Position numbers and translations under genes: made by a program
NCBI GenBank assembly: GCA_000965745.1
Contig: CP009479.1
Span: 754,457-818,456 of the forward strand
Origin: an uncultured archaeon
Lineage (GTDB): Archaea > Thermoplasmatota > Thermoplasmata > Thermoplasmatales > Thermoplasmataceae
Reading direction: 5' to 3'
DNA: 64,000 bases
Part shown: positions 33,828 to 42,550 of the stretch, in pieces
Numbering within the stretch: position 1 is the stretch's first letter
Layout: every line of letters begins with the position of its first letter
The notes under the pieces: generated by a model
Seen by the model: only the letters and a program-made list of their open reading frames with translations
Database searches by the model: none
Told to the model about the DNA's origin: nothing

Positions 33828-34799
33828 TCATTCTGTCAAAGTCCTGGTGATAAGGGACCTTATATCTTCAACTCTTCTTGGAGCTTCAGTGGTGGACCTG
33901 TTAAGAAGGTCGCACAATGCCACTAGATCCTGCAGTTTAGCGAGCATTCTCCAGTTCGGATCGAGAAAGCATCCTCCCTCCCTGTAGCCTTTGATGAAAT
34001 GCCTCTCAAAGGCAGATCCCTCCTCCTCATAACGGAGCAAGTTCCCAATATCGGCATATCTGCTTCCTGAGAAAGCAAACTCCCAGTCAAGAACTGCAGA
34101 AACAGATACATCCGGTGTGTCACCTTCTATCAGAATATTAAGGCCATTGTAGTCAGAGTGAACCAGGGCAGGTTCCTCTTCGTTTTCCATCAATGCGTAG
34201 CTGTTCTTTATGCAGAATTTCCACAGGCTGTCTCTGATCGTATGTCCCAGAAATTCTCCACACCTCTCATTCAAAAATTTCCCGGTAAGTTGAAGAAAAT
34301 GCGTCTCGTCTAGTCTGAATGGGGTCACAACTTCAAGGCTTGGCCCTAAGAATCCATGCTCACTGAATTTATACTTGTGTATCTCTGCCAGAGTCCTCCC
34401 TACCGGGTTTGCATATGAAGCTATATCGGAGGAGTCTCCAATTTTCATCAACTCTGACAATGCAGTACCGGGTTTCCACTCCAAGATTGCCCAAGGAATA
34501 TCCAAAAGTCTGGAGCTAGTATCGACATGGATGTAATCTGCTGTAGGCACAGTCTTTCTTACTAGTCTTGAAATGCTCATTTCCTTCCCGGCGGTGTCTT
34601 TGCCTCCTTTATAGAGGCGAAGAACCAAAGGCTCAGAAAAATCTTCAAGAAATATCATGTAATTGGAATTTCTAAATCCTGTGCCCAGAAGATTGAATGA
34701 ATCTACCTTACTGTTTTTGAAAACAGATTCTATGACTCTTGAAATCTGGTCAAGTCCGAGTGGGTAGTATTTTTCATGCCTTTCCCAGTTGTCTTTCAT
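33828..34799 (-). CDS. APH/choline-kinase-like phosphotransferase
   Basis: A 323-residue protein-kinase-fold small-molecule kinase. The catalytic loop reads HSDYNGLNILI (usual HxDxxxxN) near residue 220 and the metal-binding motif is VLDWEFAFSG near 245. The N-terminal lobe has LLGTGFRNSNYMIFLED and LVLRLYKG, with the ATP-contacting Lys less clear. The family includes aminoglycoside, homoserine, choline and methylthioribose kinases; the sequence does not separate these. No resistance role should be assumed. It is monocistronic. Confidence 0.85.
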   Translation of the reverse strand: MKDNWERHEKYYPLGLDQISRVIESVFKNSKVDSFNLLGTGFRNSNYMIFLEDFSEPLVLRLYKGGKDTAGKEMSISRLVRKTVPTADYIHVDTSSRLLDIPWAILEWKPGTALSELMKIGDSSDIASYANPVGRTLAEIHKYKFSEHGFLGPSLEVVTPFRLDETHFLQLTGKFLNERCGEFLGHTIRDSLWKFCIKNSYALMENEEEPALVHSDYNGLNILIEGDTPDVSVSAVLDWEFAFSGSRYADIGNLLRYEEEGSAFERHFIKGYREGGCFLDPNWRMLAKLQDLVALCDLLNRSTTEAPRRVEDIRSLITRTLTE

Positions 34800-34885
34800 T
34801 CTTCATTCATCCTTTATCCTTGGACAGTAAGTTAGCCTAAGGATAGTTCATTATGTTTTCACTGGAATTTTTGCCGAGCGCAATG

Positions 34886-34895
34886 CTTAATTTAT
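34886..34895 (+). promoter_or_regulatory. TATA box of nob1
   Basis: CTTAATTTAT is centred 28 nt before the ATG at 34918. The upstream in-frame ATG at 34894 overlaps the box, so it is not the start. Confidence 0.5.
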
Positions 34896-34917
34896 GCGCC
34901 CGCTTTTCAATTCAGTA

Positions 34918-35403
34918 ATGAGCTACGTTCTGGACACATCGGCCATTATATCGAGGAGATTCAACTTAGCAGGTCCTGATGTATTGATCCCGGATTCTGT
35001 TATCGAAGAGATCAGGAAGGGAAAACTCAAATCAATGCTCGATGCAATGGATGAAACGATCAAGGTAATGTCACCTTCACGCGAATCAATCAAAGCTGTA
35101 AGAGAGAAGGCACGCATCTCTGGTGACCTGGACGAGCTAAGCGATACCGACATTGACGTTATTGCACTTGCCTATGAAACCAAGTCGAAGATCATATCGG
35201 ACGATTTTGCCATTCAGAATGTGGCATCGCTCCTGTCTATCGATTTCATGGGTGCGGATATCTCAGAAATTAGGCAGCAGGTAATCTGGAATTACAGGTG
35301 CACCGGCTGTAGGAAGTTTTTTACAACGCCCATAGGGCTATGCCCTGTCTGCGGGCACGAGGTTGTTAGGTCTAGAGCGGTCTCCAGAAAGAAGAAGAAA
35401 TAA
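34918..35403 (+). CDS. nob1: rRNA maturation endonuclease Nob1
   Basis: It cleaves the 3' end of pre-16S rRNA. The 161-residue protein starts with a PIN domain: Asp in LDTSAIIS, ELSDTDIDVIALA and ISDDFAIQN are the acidic catalytic positions. A C-terminal zinc ribbon follows, YRCTGCRKFFTT...CPVCGHE. A Lys-rich tail ends the protein. Length and order match archaeal Nob1. The start is ATG 34918, set by the TATA position. A cyclase gene follows after 37 nt with its own AT-rich region. Confidence 0.93.
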   Translation: MSYVLDTSAIISRRFNLAGPDVLIPDSVIEEIRKGKLKSMLDAMDETIKVMSPSRESIKAVREKARISGDLDELSDTDIDVIALAYETKSKIISDDFAIQNVASLLSIDFMGADISEIRQQVIWNYRCTGCRKFFTTPIGLCPVCGHEVVRSRAVSRKKKK

Positions 35404-35440
35404 AGGAAATATTAAAGATTCAATAGAGCAATACTAAATC

Positions 35441-36031
35441 ATGATCGACATAAGCCTTCCCCTGAACAGGGATCTTATAACCTACCCCGGAGACGCAAAG
35501 TATGAAGAGTACGAGTACTACACCCATGAGAAGAACCATGTCCATATTATGCGGATCCTGATGGAAACCCACAGTGGAACCCATTTTGACGCACCATACC
35601 ACATGATCCCGGATGGAATGAAGGCAGATGAGATCGACCTGGACAGATTCATTGGGAAAGCAACAATTGTAAAGGTTGATGGAAACTCAATTGATGCGGA
35701 AGACATACCGGATTCCCATAACGAGATCGTCCTTTTCAAGACAAGAAACTCGGAAATGTATGATCGCTTCGACACAACTTTCACCTATCTTTCTCCAGAG
35801 GGTGCTGACAAGCTAGTTGACCATAATGTGAAACTGGTTGGTATTGATTACCTGTCAATAGAAAAATTCGGCAGCCATGAGCCAGTAGTGCACAGAAAAC
35901 TGCTCGGCAATGACGTTGTTATCATCGAAGGGTTGAACATGAAGGATGTCATTCCGGGAGACTACGAATTCATATGCCTGCCTCTGAGGATGTCAGAAGA
36001 CGGTGCACCCTGCAGAGCCGTCCTGAGGTAG
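35441..36031 (+). CDS. Cyclase / kynurenine formamidase-like metal hydrolase
   Basis: A 196-residue protein of the cyclase family (PF04199 type). The zinc-binding signature HSGTHFDAPYH is at about residues 46-56, the opening strand is DISLPLNRDLITYPGD, and GIDYLSIEKFG and IIEGLNMKDV are further family blocks. Members hydrolyse N-formylkynurenine, isatin and related cyclic amides. No tryptophan-catabolism genes are adjacent, so the substrate is open. It follows nob1 on the same strand. Confidence 0.9.
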   Translation: MIDISLPLNRDLITYPGDAKYEEYEYYTHEKNHVHIMRILMETHSGTHFDAPYHMIPDGMKADEIDLDRFIGKATIVKVDGNSIDAEDIPDSHNEIVLFKTRNSEMYDRFDTTFTYLSPEGADKLVDHNVKLVGIDYLSIEKFGSHEPVVHRKLLGNDVVIIEGLNMKDVIPGDYEFICLPLRMSEDGAPCRAVLR

Positions 36032-36124
36032 CCTGCAGGATGCCGGAGAGGAATTATGCGGGACTTACTATTTTTTCGCACTCTCCCTATAATATTTAAT
36101 AAAGTAAGCAGTTACTCTCAGTGA

Positions 36125-36763
36125 ATGAGCTTCCTCCCCTTCTCACTTTCCAGCCTTGAGTACTACCTGTATCACTGGGCGTACTTCCCAAGCATATTTC
36201 CGCATCCGTACTCTCTCATTTCTCTTCTTGTCCTTTTCACCATAGGATTGGCCCTCATGTTTAAGGGAAACTATTCATGGAACGTTATTTTCGGAGCTCT
36301 TGGAGCCTATTTCGGCTTCATCATGGGCCATTACATCACCACAGTAGTCCCAATTGCCCCATTTCCGTCCCTTCTGGCTTATGTTGCAGGAGCAGTTCTG
36401 GGGGCAATATTGCTCATATTTCTTGTTAGGGTATTCCTGTCACTGGGCATTTCCTACCTTGCGTACATGGCAGTCCAGACACTCTTTCCGGGGCACATCG
36501 TTACAGGAGGGATCGTCCTTCTCGCGGTATTTCTTGTTGCTTTCATACTTTACAGGAAAATAGTGACAGGGATAGCAGCCGTCATAGGCGCATTCATTGT
36601 CTGGTTTACGGTCATGAATTTCGGTGTCCCCACACTGACTGCTCAGGTCTTAGCAGCAATCATGTTCGCGCTGGGGCTGTTTATCCAGATCAATGGCAAA
36701 AGCTCATCAAGAGAGAAAAGAAAGGGAATTCGGCCCTTCGATCAGGACACAAAATGGGAGTGA
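36125..36763 (+). CDS. DUF4203-like multi-pass membrane protein
   Basis: A 212-residue protein with about seven membrane segments between residues 28 and 196. There is a short aromatic outer start, glycine-rich helices (GALGAYFGFIMGHYI, AGAVLGAILLIFL), and a polar, basic C-terminal tail after IQINGKSSS. The pattern resembles DUF4203/TMEM198-type proteins. No function can be read. A TATA-like AATATTTAATAA lies about 30 nt upstream of the ATG. Confidence 0.7.
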   Translation: MSFLPFSLSSLEYYLYHWAYFPSIFPHPYSLISLLVLFTIGLALMFKGNYSWNVIFGALGAYFGFIMGHYITTVVPIAPFPSLLAYVAGAVLGAILLIFLVRVFLSLGISYLAYMAVQTLFPGHIVTGGIVLLAVFLVAFILYRKIVTGIAAVIGAFIVWFTVMNFGVPTLTAQVLAAIMFALGLFIQINGKSSSREKRKGIRPFDQDTKWE

Positions 36764-36782
36764 TTCATCGGCCATTGTATTC

Positions 36783-38522
36783 TCAGGCATTCTGCTGCTT
36801 AGCAAGGTAATCGTTGAACCTTGAAACGAACTCATTTGCATCCGCTATGATGCCGAAGTCAGCATACCTGAATATCGGGGCCTTGCTGTCCGTATTTATG
36901 GCAATAATCTTGCCCGCATACCTTATTCCAACGACATGATTGTCCTGGCCAGATACTCCAAGGGAAATGTACGTCTTCGGTGAAATTGATACCCCCGTCA
37001 GCCCTATCTGCTGTTGCCTGGGCATCCATCTCATATCAACTATAGGTCTCGTCCCTCCAACGCTTGCAGAGAGTCTTGATGCAAGCTCCATCACAGGGGC
37101 AAGATTGTTCCTGCTCTTCAGTCCTCTTCCTGCACCTATCACCGTATCGGAGTAGCCAAGAGGCTTGAAGTCGGAAGACACAGGCTCAAAATTCAGCTTT
37201 TCAATGGAACTTCTGGCTGTTACCGCAAACTCTTCAACCGCAAACTCCTTTTTTCCTTTCACGAGCTTGAACATGCCAGGCCTTGCAGTAGCCATCCGTG
37301 GTGAAGTCTTTGAGGTTATTGAGGCAACTATGCCGCCACCAAAGGCAGGTTTGTACTGAATAAGCTCCTCACCTTTTATTGTCACGTCTATACAGTCTGC
37401 GGTGAGCCCAAGGCCAAGTTTTGCAGCAATCATTGCTGACACCTCCCTCCCTTTGACAGTGGAGGGAAATATGACGTGCTTCGGGTTGAGTTTCTTGATG
37501 AGCTCGGCTATTTCGGCAGCCAAGACATCACTTTCCCCTGCATTGAGGTAGTAGTATTTGTGGCACAACATCCCCTTGATCAGATCAGCCCTGATATTTC
37601 CGACCATTACTGCGTTAAGGCCGTTTTCTTCTGCAAGATTTGAGATTTTGGAAGCAATCTCGAGAGACACTTCAGCATCGTCCAGGGCGATACCCCAGAT
37701 GGATTTCCTGCTCTCTTCGAAGTCATCAAGTGCAACCTGTTCCATTTCATTTTCTTCTGAAGCTTCCCTGTTTATGATTCTTAAAATTCTGTCAAACAGA
37801 TTGTCGTCGTAATCGAGATATTCGACACTCCTGCCACTTTCTATACTTTCCGTGCCTGTTACAACTGTGGGAGAGTCCCTGCTTCCGACAATATCCAGGC
37901 CGAGTCTTTCAGCGTTCAGAGTTTGTATTCTTTCATACATCGGGGGAACATCTTCTTTTATTGCCCTGGCTCTGTTTATCTTCTCACTCACTGAAAATAC
38001 GGCGGGGAACTTCACCCTGTAATCGGCCAGGCCCGACTCATTCTCGTGCTGCACGATACAGGATTCTGAATCTTCTTCAATCTGAATCTTTGAAATTGAT
38101 GACTTGAAGTTATAGCCTGACAGTACCGCAACTTCCGGGGGAACCTGTGAAGTCTCACCGTCAAGTGAATACTTGCCCATCAGGACAATATCCGGCTTTA
38201 CGAGATCTACCACATTTGCAAGGATTCTTGATGTTACAAGTGTGTCAGATCCTCCAAAAACCCTGTCGGTAACAAGGAAGGCTTTGTCTATTCCCATCCT
38301 AAGAGAGTCGTTAAGGATCTCCTTGGACTGCGGAGGCCCCATTGTCGCAACAAAGGTCTCACAACCGTGGTTTTCTTTTAGGCGTATGGCCTCCTCTACT
38401 GCTTTCTTGTCAAAAGAGTTGATCAGCAAGGGAACATTCTCCCTTACTATTCGTTTAGTCTCAGGGTCGAAGGAAATCTGATTAACGTCCGGGATCTGCT
38501 TGGCAAAGACGAGAACCTTCAT
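36783..38522 (-). CDS. etfBA: Electron transfer flavoprotein, fused beta and alpha subunits
   Basis: A 579-residue fusion. Residues 1 to about 255 are ETF-beta (VLVFAKQIPD, LMGKYSLDGETSQVPPEVA). From about 265 to the end it is ETF-alpha, with the FAD-binding C-terminus IGAGRGLKSRNN, TRPIVDMRWMPRQQQIG, SVSGQDNHVVGIRY-like residues and AINTDSKAPIFRYADFG. The protein passes electrons from acyl-CoA or other dehydrogenases to the membrane. Its ATG overlaps the stop of the upstream Rieske gene (ATGA), so the two are co-translated. No ETF:quinone oxidoreductase (FixC) or FixX is adjacent. The fused form is known in Thermoplasmatales-type genomes. Confidence 0.93.
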   Translation of the reverse strand: MKVLVFAKQIPDVNQISFDPETKRIVRENVPLLINSFDKKAVEEAIRLKENHGCETFVATMGPPQSKEILNDSLRMGIDKAFLVTDRVFGGSDTLVTSRILANVVDLVKPDIVLMGKYSLDGETSQVPPEVAVLSGYNFKSSISKIQIEEDSESCIVQHENESGLADYRVKFPAVFSVSEKINRARAIKEDVPPMYERIQTLNAERLGLDIVGSRDSPTVVTGTESIESGRSVEYLDYDDNLFDRILRIINREASEENEMEQVALDDFEESRKSIWGIALDDAEVSLEIASKISNLAEENGLNAVMVGNIRADLIKGMLCHKYYYLNAGESDVLAAEIAELIKKLNPKHVIFPSTVKGREVSAMIAAKLGLGLTADCIDVTIKGEELIQYKPAFGGGIVASITSKTSPRMATARPGMFKLVKGKKEFAVEEFAVTARSSIEKLNFEPVSSDFKPLGYSDTVIGAGRGLKSRNNLAPVMELASRLSASVGGTRPIVDMRWMPRQQQIGLTGVSISPKTYISLGVSGQDNHVVGIRYAGKIIAINTDSKAPIFRYADFGIIADANEFVSRFNDYLAKQQNA

Positions 38523-38839
38523 TCCACATCTACCATGACTTCTCCGTTCTCCACCTTGGTCTCGTACGATTTGAGGGGAGAGATGTCGCCGGAACCTTCC
38601 GGTGGGCTTTTAACGGAGCCGTCAGCAGGGTTGAATGTAGCGAAATGATTCGGGCAGATTAGATCGCCATCATCCAGGAACGCTTCAGACAGGTCATACT
38701 CTTCATGCGTGCAGTAGGATGAGGTGGCAAAGTATTTTCCCTTATCTTTTATTACCAGAATCTCAACATCATTAACAGTGCCCTTGAAGAGGTCACCATC
38801 TTTCATAACATCGTCCTTGACTAGTTTGTACCATGCCAT
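38519..38839 (-). CDS. Rieske [2Fe-2S] ferredoxin
   Basis: A 106-residue soluble Rieske domain. The cluster ligands are in CTHEEYDLS (Cys-x-His) and CPNHFATFNPADG (Cys-x-x-His). There is no membrane helix or signal peptide, so it resembles the biphenyl-dioxygenase-type ferredoxins rather than the bc1 subunit. The stop overlaps the start of the fused ETF (ATGA). This implies a partner role, perhaps as electron donor to or acceptor from the flavoprotein. The divergent region to 39005 holds the promoter (AT-rich, 38850-38875). Confidence 0.9.
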   Translation of the reverse strand: MAWYKLVKDDVMKDGDLFKGTVNDVEILVIKDKGKYFATSSYCTHEEYDLSEAFLDDGDLICPNHFATFNPADGSVKSPPEGSGDISPLKSYETKVENGEVMVDVE

Positions 38840-39004
38840 AGTTCGTTATATTAACCAATTTATTATATTTTATCTTGCACAAAAAGCCACATTAATGAAA
38901 CCATTTGAAGCTCTTTTTCACAAGTATGTTCGGAATGAACAGGGCGGCTTCATGACCTAATCAATTAGGTTTCTGGTATTTATCTGAATGTAAGTTAAAA
39001 AAAT

Positions 39005-39286
39005 ATGGACGAAACATCAAAGCTTGCACTCGCGATAAGCATTCCCCTCTGGGCATCCCTTGCAGCCATGGTTGCATTTGCGGCTTACTACACTGGGCTG
39101 GCTGGAGTTGGTATTATGTTCGTAATAGTGATTGTTGCCACATTCTATTGGTTTAAGGCCCTTGAAAATTTTACCACCCGAACTCAGGCAGGAAAGGAAC
39201 AGGAGATTGTATCCCGTTCTGAGGAAAACAGGCTGAACGACATTGAGGCAAAGCTGGAGGAAATATCGCGGAAGATGAAGCCGTAA
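39005..39286 (+). CDS. Small membrane protein with coiled-coil tail
   Basis: A 93-residue protein: two closely spaced membrane segments (about residues 6-28 and 32-52), then a charged helical tail rich in Glu/Lys (SRSEENRLNDIEAKLEEISRK) likely to form a coiled coil in the cytoplasm. No family recognised. The ATG at 39005 is preceded by AT-rich sequence without a clear Shine-Dalgarno. Confidence 0.6.
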   Translation: MDETSKLALAISIPLWASLAAMVAFAAYYTGLAGVGIMFVIVIVATFYWFKALENFTTRTQAGKEQEIVSRSEENRLNDIEAKLEEISRKMKP

Positions 39287-39422
39287 TGCTGCGTATCTGT
39301 TCAGAAAAGCAGGAAAAGTTTGCCTTATAGCTTGTATGAGGAAACTGCAATTCAAGTAATTGCACGATCCAGATGCAATTAGAAGCCCTGAGGAATAATT
39401 AATTAAATTATCTCAATACACA

Positions 39423-40319
39423 ATGGTCACAGAAGGTATGCCAAAAATGGACGCAGAGGTTAAGCACAGTTATCTGAAAGCAGGAGAGATCGGAAGGAAA
39501 GCACTGGAGTACGCGGTAAGCATGATTGAACCTGGGGCGACGTTCTATGACGTGGCAGAAAAAGCCGAGCAGTTTATACGCGATGAAGGGGCAAAGCCCT
39601 CTTTCCCGCTCAATCTCTCTGTAAACAATGAGGCTGCACACTACACTCCCTCCGAGGGTGATAAAAAGAAATTCCGCAGGGGGGACCTCGTGAAGGTGGA
39701 CCTGGGTGCAGAAGTGGACGGGTACCCCTCAGATAATGCAATGACAATTGAAGTCGGTGAAACGGGAAAATACTCAGATCTGATTGACGCTTCAAGAGAA
39801 GCCCTGAATGCCGCCATCAAGAGGATGAGGCCAATGCTGCAGGCACGCCAGATAGGGGCAGAGATAGAACGCCAGATAACAAACAGGGGGTTCAAGCCCA
39901 TAAAGAACCTGGGTGGGCACGGAATAAACCGTTATGATCTCCACTCTTCAATATTCATCCCGAATTACGATGACGGAAATGCAGCTTTGATCAAGCCGGA
40001 CACTGTGATTGCAATCGAGCCTTTTGCGAGCACTGGAATAGGCATGGTTCACAACGGCCAGAACGGCAACATCTACATACTCAGCGGAACCAAGAAGGAA
40101 GAGGACGAGATAATCTACAAAAACTTCAGCACCCTTCCATTTGCTGAGAGGTGGCTGGCCAAGGTCAGGCCAGACTACAAGAACTACTTGAGATCCATGG
40201 CATCGAGGAGCCAAGTGTCTGCTTTTCCTGTGTTGAAGGAACACTCATCCGCAAGGATCTCGCAGGCAGAGCATACCCTGCTCATACTGTCTGATGAAAT
40301 AATTGTTACAACAAAATAG
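39423..40319 (+). CDS. map: Methionine aminopeptidase, type II
   Basis: It removes the initiator methionine from nascent proteins. The 298-residue protein has the dinuclear metal site: Asp in KVDLGAEVDGYPSDNA (two Asp), His in NLGGHGINRYDLH, Glu in IAIEPFAS and Glu in QAEHTLLI. The insertion after the second metal block (FIPNYDDGN to HNGQNGNIY) marks it as type II, as expected in archaea. It is single, with the next gene (tmk) convergent and only 5 nt away. Confidence 0.95.
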   Translation: MVTEGMPKMDAEVKHSYLKAGEIGRKALEYAVSMIEPGATFYDVAEKAEQFIRDEGAKPSFPLNLSVNNEAAHYTPSEGDKKKFRRGDLVKVDLGAEVDGYPSDNAMTIEVGETGKYSDLIDASREALNAAIKRMRPMLQARQIGAEIERQITNRGFKPIKNLGGHGINRYDLHSSIFIPNYDDGNAALIKPDTVIAIEPFASTGIGMVHNGQNGNIYILSGTKKEEDEIIYKNFSTLPFAERWLAKVRPDYKNYLRSMASRSQVSAFPVLKEHSSARISQAEHTLLILSDEIIVTTK

Positions 40320-40324
40320 GATTC

Positions 40325-40921
40325 TTAACACAATTTCTTCACTATATATTCTAAAGCATTTTCAGCAACTTCTTCCATATCCCCGGTACTGTCCAGGAAG
40401 AGTGTGTTCCGGTCAAGCACTATTCTGTAATACTCCCTGACTTTTGACAGGTAGGCCGCATTTTCAAACCCGGAATATTTCCCCCTGTTTCCTATCCTCT
40501 TCAACGCAGTTTCCGGTTCAATATCCAGGTAAATTGTAATGTCGGGCAGCACCTCTATGATCCTTGAAACCTGCAGCATCCATTCAACAGTCTCCTGGGG
40601 GCTGCCGAAGACAGGCTCTATAAGGACTCCCTGGTATGCAAGGGAAGAAGCAATGTATCTGTCGGTCAGGACTATATTTCCAATTTCCAGATTCTCCCGT
40701 ATGGAGGCCTGGTGGTGGAAACGGTCTTCTGTAAATCTGAAAAACAGCTCAATCGCTGTCTGGACATCATGCCTGGTGCTTTCATCATCAGACATCCTGA
40801 ATCTCTCAGTAGGCTCCCTTGTGAGGTGGACTTTGTGGCCACCTTTGGAAAGCCTGTCGCCTATCAGCCTGGTAAGGGTTGTTTTGCCGCTTCCATCAAT
40901 CCCTTCTACTGCGATGAACAC
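40325..40921 (-). CDS. tmk: Thymidylate kinase
   Basis: It phosphorylates dTMP to dTDP. The 198-residue protein has the P-loop EGIDGSGKTTLTRL (residues 5-18), the DR-Y motif LTDRYIASSLAYQG, LTREPTE for dTMP contact and a short lid near RIGNRGKYSGF. Length is normal. It lies head-to-tail against map (5-nt gap between stops) and is divergent from the Cys/Met PLP enzyme gene across 63 nt. Confidence 0.94.
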   Translation of the reverse strand: MFIAVEGIDGSGKTTLTRLIGDRLSKGGHKVHLTREPTERFRMSDDESTRHDVQTAIELFFRFTEDRFHHQASIRENLEIGNIVLTDRYIASSLAYQGVLIEPVFGSPQETVEWMLQVSRIIEVLPDITIYLDIEPETALKRIGNRGKYSGFENAAYLSKVREYYRIVLDRNTLFLDSTGDMEEVAENALEYIVKKLC

Positions 40922-40984
40922 AGAAGATTATTACTCAGTTTCATTAAAACAGTTTCCTGCCATGGATTTTCCACCATACTTTAT

Positions 40985-42193
40985 ATGAACAAAGACATTG
41001 ATGACATTGTGTCATCAGAGAGCAGGGCCAAAGGATTCAACACCATTGCGACCCATTCGGGAGAATTCAAGGACGCCAGATTCGGCAATGTTACCACACC
41101 AATATTCCAGACCTCCACTTTTGTTTTCCCAAATTATGATGAGAACGCATATCTGGATCACACCAGAAATGAGCCATATATATACAGCAGGTGGGGTAAC
41201 CCAACGCTTGAGGCTCTGGAGAAGAAATATTCATCACTCGAAGGCACGGAATTCGGCCTCTCATTCTCATCAGGAATGGCAGCAATAGTCGCCGCCCTGA
41301 CCACCCTCGCAGGAAAAGGTGGAAGAATACTCTCAATAAAGGAGCTTTACGGCCAGACATCATCACTAATGTCCGGTCTGTTCAGCAAGTGGGGGATTGA
41401 AGTTGATTTCATGCCAACAGCCCATCTAAACCAGGCCGAAGGAATAGGGAAGAACTATGATCTTGTATACACGGAGTCAGTCAGCAACCCTACCCTACAG
41501 GTATCCGATATACGGCACATATCCGATATAGCATCCGAAAAGGGCATACCGGTAGTGGTAGATGCAACCTTTGCTTCTCCGTACAACCAGAAGCCCCTGG
41601 ACCTGGGAGCATCAGTGTCAGTCCATAGCGGAACGAAATATATTGCTGGACACAGCGATGTTATCATAGGCGTGCTTGCCACAGGCGAAGAACTCTTCAA
41701 CAGGATCCAGGCAACAAGAAAGGCTCTGGGAGGAACTCCCGATCCCTTGCAGGCTTTCCTTGCGAGCAGAGGGTTAAAGACACTCGGCCTCCGGATGGAG
41801 AAACATAACAGGAACGGGATGGAAGTCGCCAGATTTCTGGATCAGCACAACAAGGTGAAGAAGGTGTTTTACCCAGGACTTGAAAGTTTTGAAACGCACA
41901 ATGTTGCAAAAAAGGTCCTTAAAGGCTACGGAGGAATGATCTCTTTTGAGGTGCCAGGAGGAACAGATGCGGCAAGGAAGTTCATGAAGAACCTCACAAT
42001 AGCAGCTCCGGCACCGAGCCTTGGCGGTGTCGAAAGCCTGGTTACACTCCCGGTCGATACGAGCCATTCCACTATTCCAAAGGAAATCAGGAAAGAGATG
42101 GGCATAGGGGACGGCCTGATTAGATTCTCACTCGGTATCGAGGATCACGAGGACATAATCGAGGACATTCAGAGCGCGTTGGGGCAGCTTTGA
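40985..42193 (+). CDS. Cys/Met-metabolism PLP enzyme (cystathionine gamma-synthase/lyase or methionine gamma-lyase type)
   Basis: A 402-residue fold-type-I PLP enzyme. The internal-aldimine lysine is in HSGTKYIAGHSD, the cofactor-phosphate motif is FSSGMAAI, YSRWGNPT contacts PLP, and VVDATFASPYNQKPLDLG holds the ring aspartate. The family performs gamma-synthase, gamma-lyase or beta-lyase chemistry on sulfur amino acids, and motifs alone do not separate these. The frame is open far upstream to 40712, but that part overlaps tmk; ATG 40985 gives the proper N-terminus. The stop directly abuts the pth2 stop on the other strand. Confidence 0.92.
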   Translation: MNKDIDDIVSSESRAKGFNTIATHSGEFKDARFGNVTTPIFQTSTFVFPNYDENAYLDHTRNEPYIYSRWGNPTLEALEKKYSSLEGTEFGLSFSSGMAAIVAALTTLAGKGGRILSIKELYGQTSSLMSGLFSKWGIEVDFMPTAHLNQAEGIGKNYDLVYTESVSNPTLQVSDIRHISDIASEKGIPVVVDATFASPYNQKPLDLGASVSVHSGTKYIAGHSDVIIGVLATGEELFNRIQATRKALGGTPDPLQAFLASRGLKTLGLRMEKHNRNGMEVARFLDQHNKVKKVFYPGLESFETHNVAKKVLKGYGGMISFEVPGGTDAARKFMKNLTIAAPAPSLGGVESLVTLPVDTSHSTIPKEIRKEMGIGDGLIRFSLGIEDHEDIIEDIQSALGQL

Positions 42194-42550
42194 TCACAGG
42201 AGCTTGAAGTTGCTTGTTATCGGATCTATAACGTCTTCCTCTGCAGGACCCAGGCCGAGGCATGTTACAGTACCGGGCGCAATCTGCGTGAGTCCGGCAT
42301 CGGTTATCAGGGAGGTCACCACTCCGGCTCTTTCAGCCATATCCTTCAGCCTGTAGATGGTCTCAAGATTCTCGATCTTGACAACTATCTTCTTCTGCCC
42401 GGTTCTTATCCATTCCTTGAAAACCTTCTTGTCATCCTTCTCGGACTTCAGGGCACACGAGACTGCAGCGTGGGCAACCTGGGCTGCCATCTTTCCCTTG
42501 CCCAGATCCACGTCTTTCCTGACTGCTATGATCATCTTTACTTCTACCAT
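42194..42550 (-). CDS. pth2: Peptidyl-tRNA hydrolase, Pth2 type
   Basis: It frees tRNA from peptidyl-tRNA dropped by ribosomes. The 118-residue protein matches Pth2 throughout: VRKDVDLGKGKMAAQVAHAA at the N-terminus, KIVVKIENLETIYRLKDMAERAG and DAGLTQIAPGTVTCLGLGP. It is the last gene of the minus-strand trio HTH-CBS / carS / pth2, overlapping carS by 7 nt. Its stop touches the convergent PLP gene stop, so TGA and TCA form TGATCA. Confidence 0.95.
   Translation of the reverse strand: MVEVKMIIAVRKDVDLGKGKMAAQVAHAAVSCALKSEKDDKKVFKEWIRTGQKKIVVKIENLETIYRLKDMAERAGVVTSLITDAGLTQIAPGTVTCLGLGPAEEDVIDPITSNFKLL

Noticed and set aside
33314-34799. GNAT plus APH-type kinase considered as an antibiotic-resistance island
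   Set aside because: The two genes are convergent, separately promoted, without mobile-element remnants, and both families have many housekeeping members.
40712-40984. Long N-terminal extension of the Cys/Met PLP enzyme
   Set aside because: The extension lies antisense to tmk and has no similarity to the family; ATG 40985 gives the normal N-terminus.
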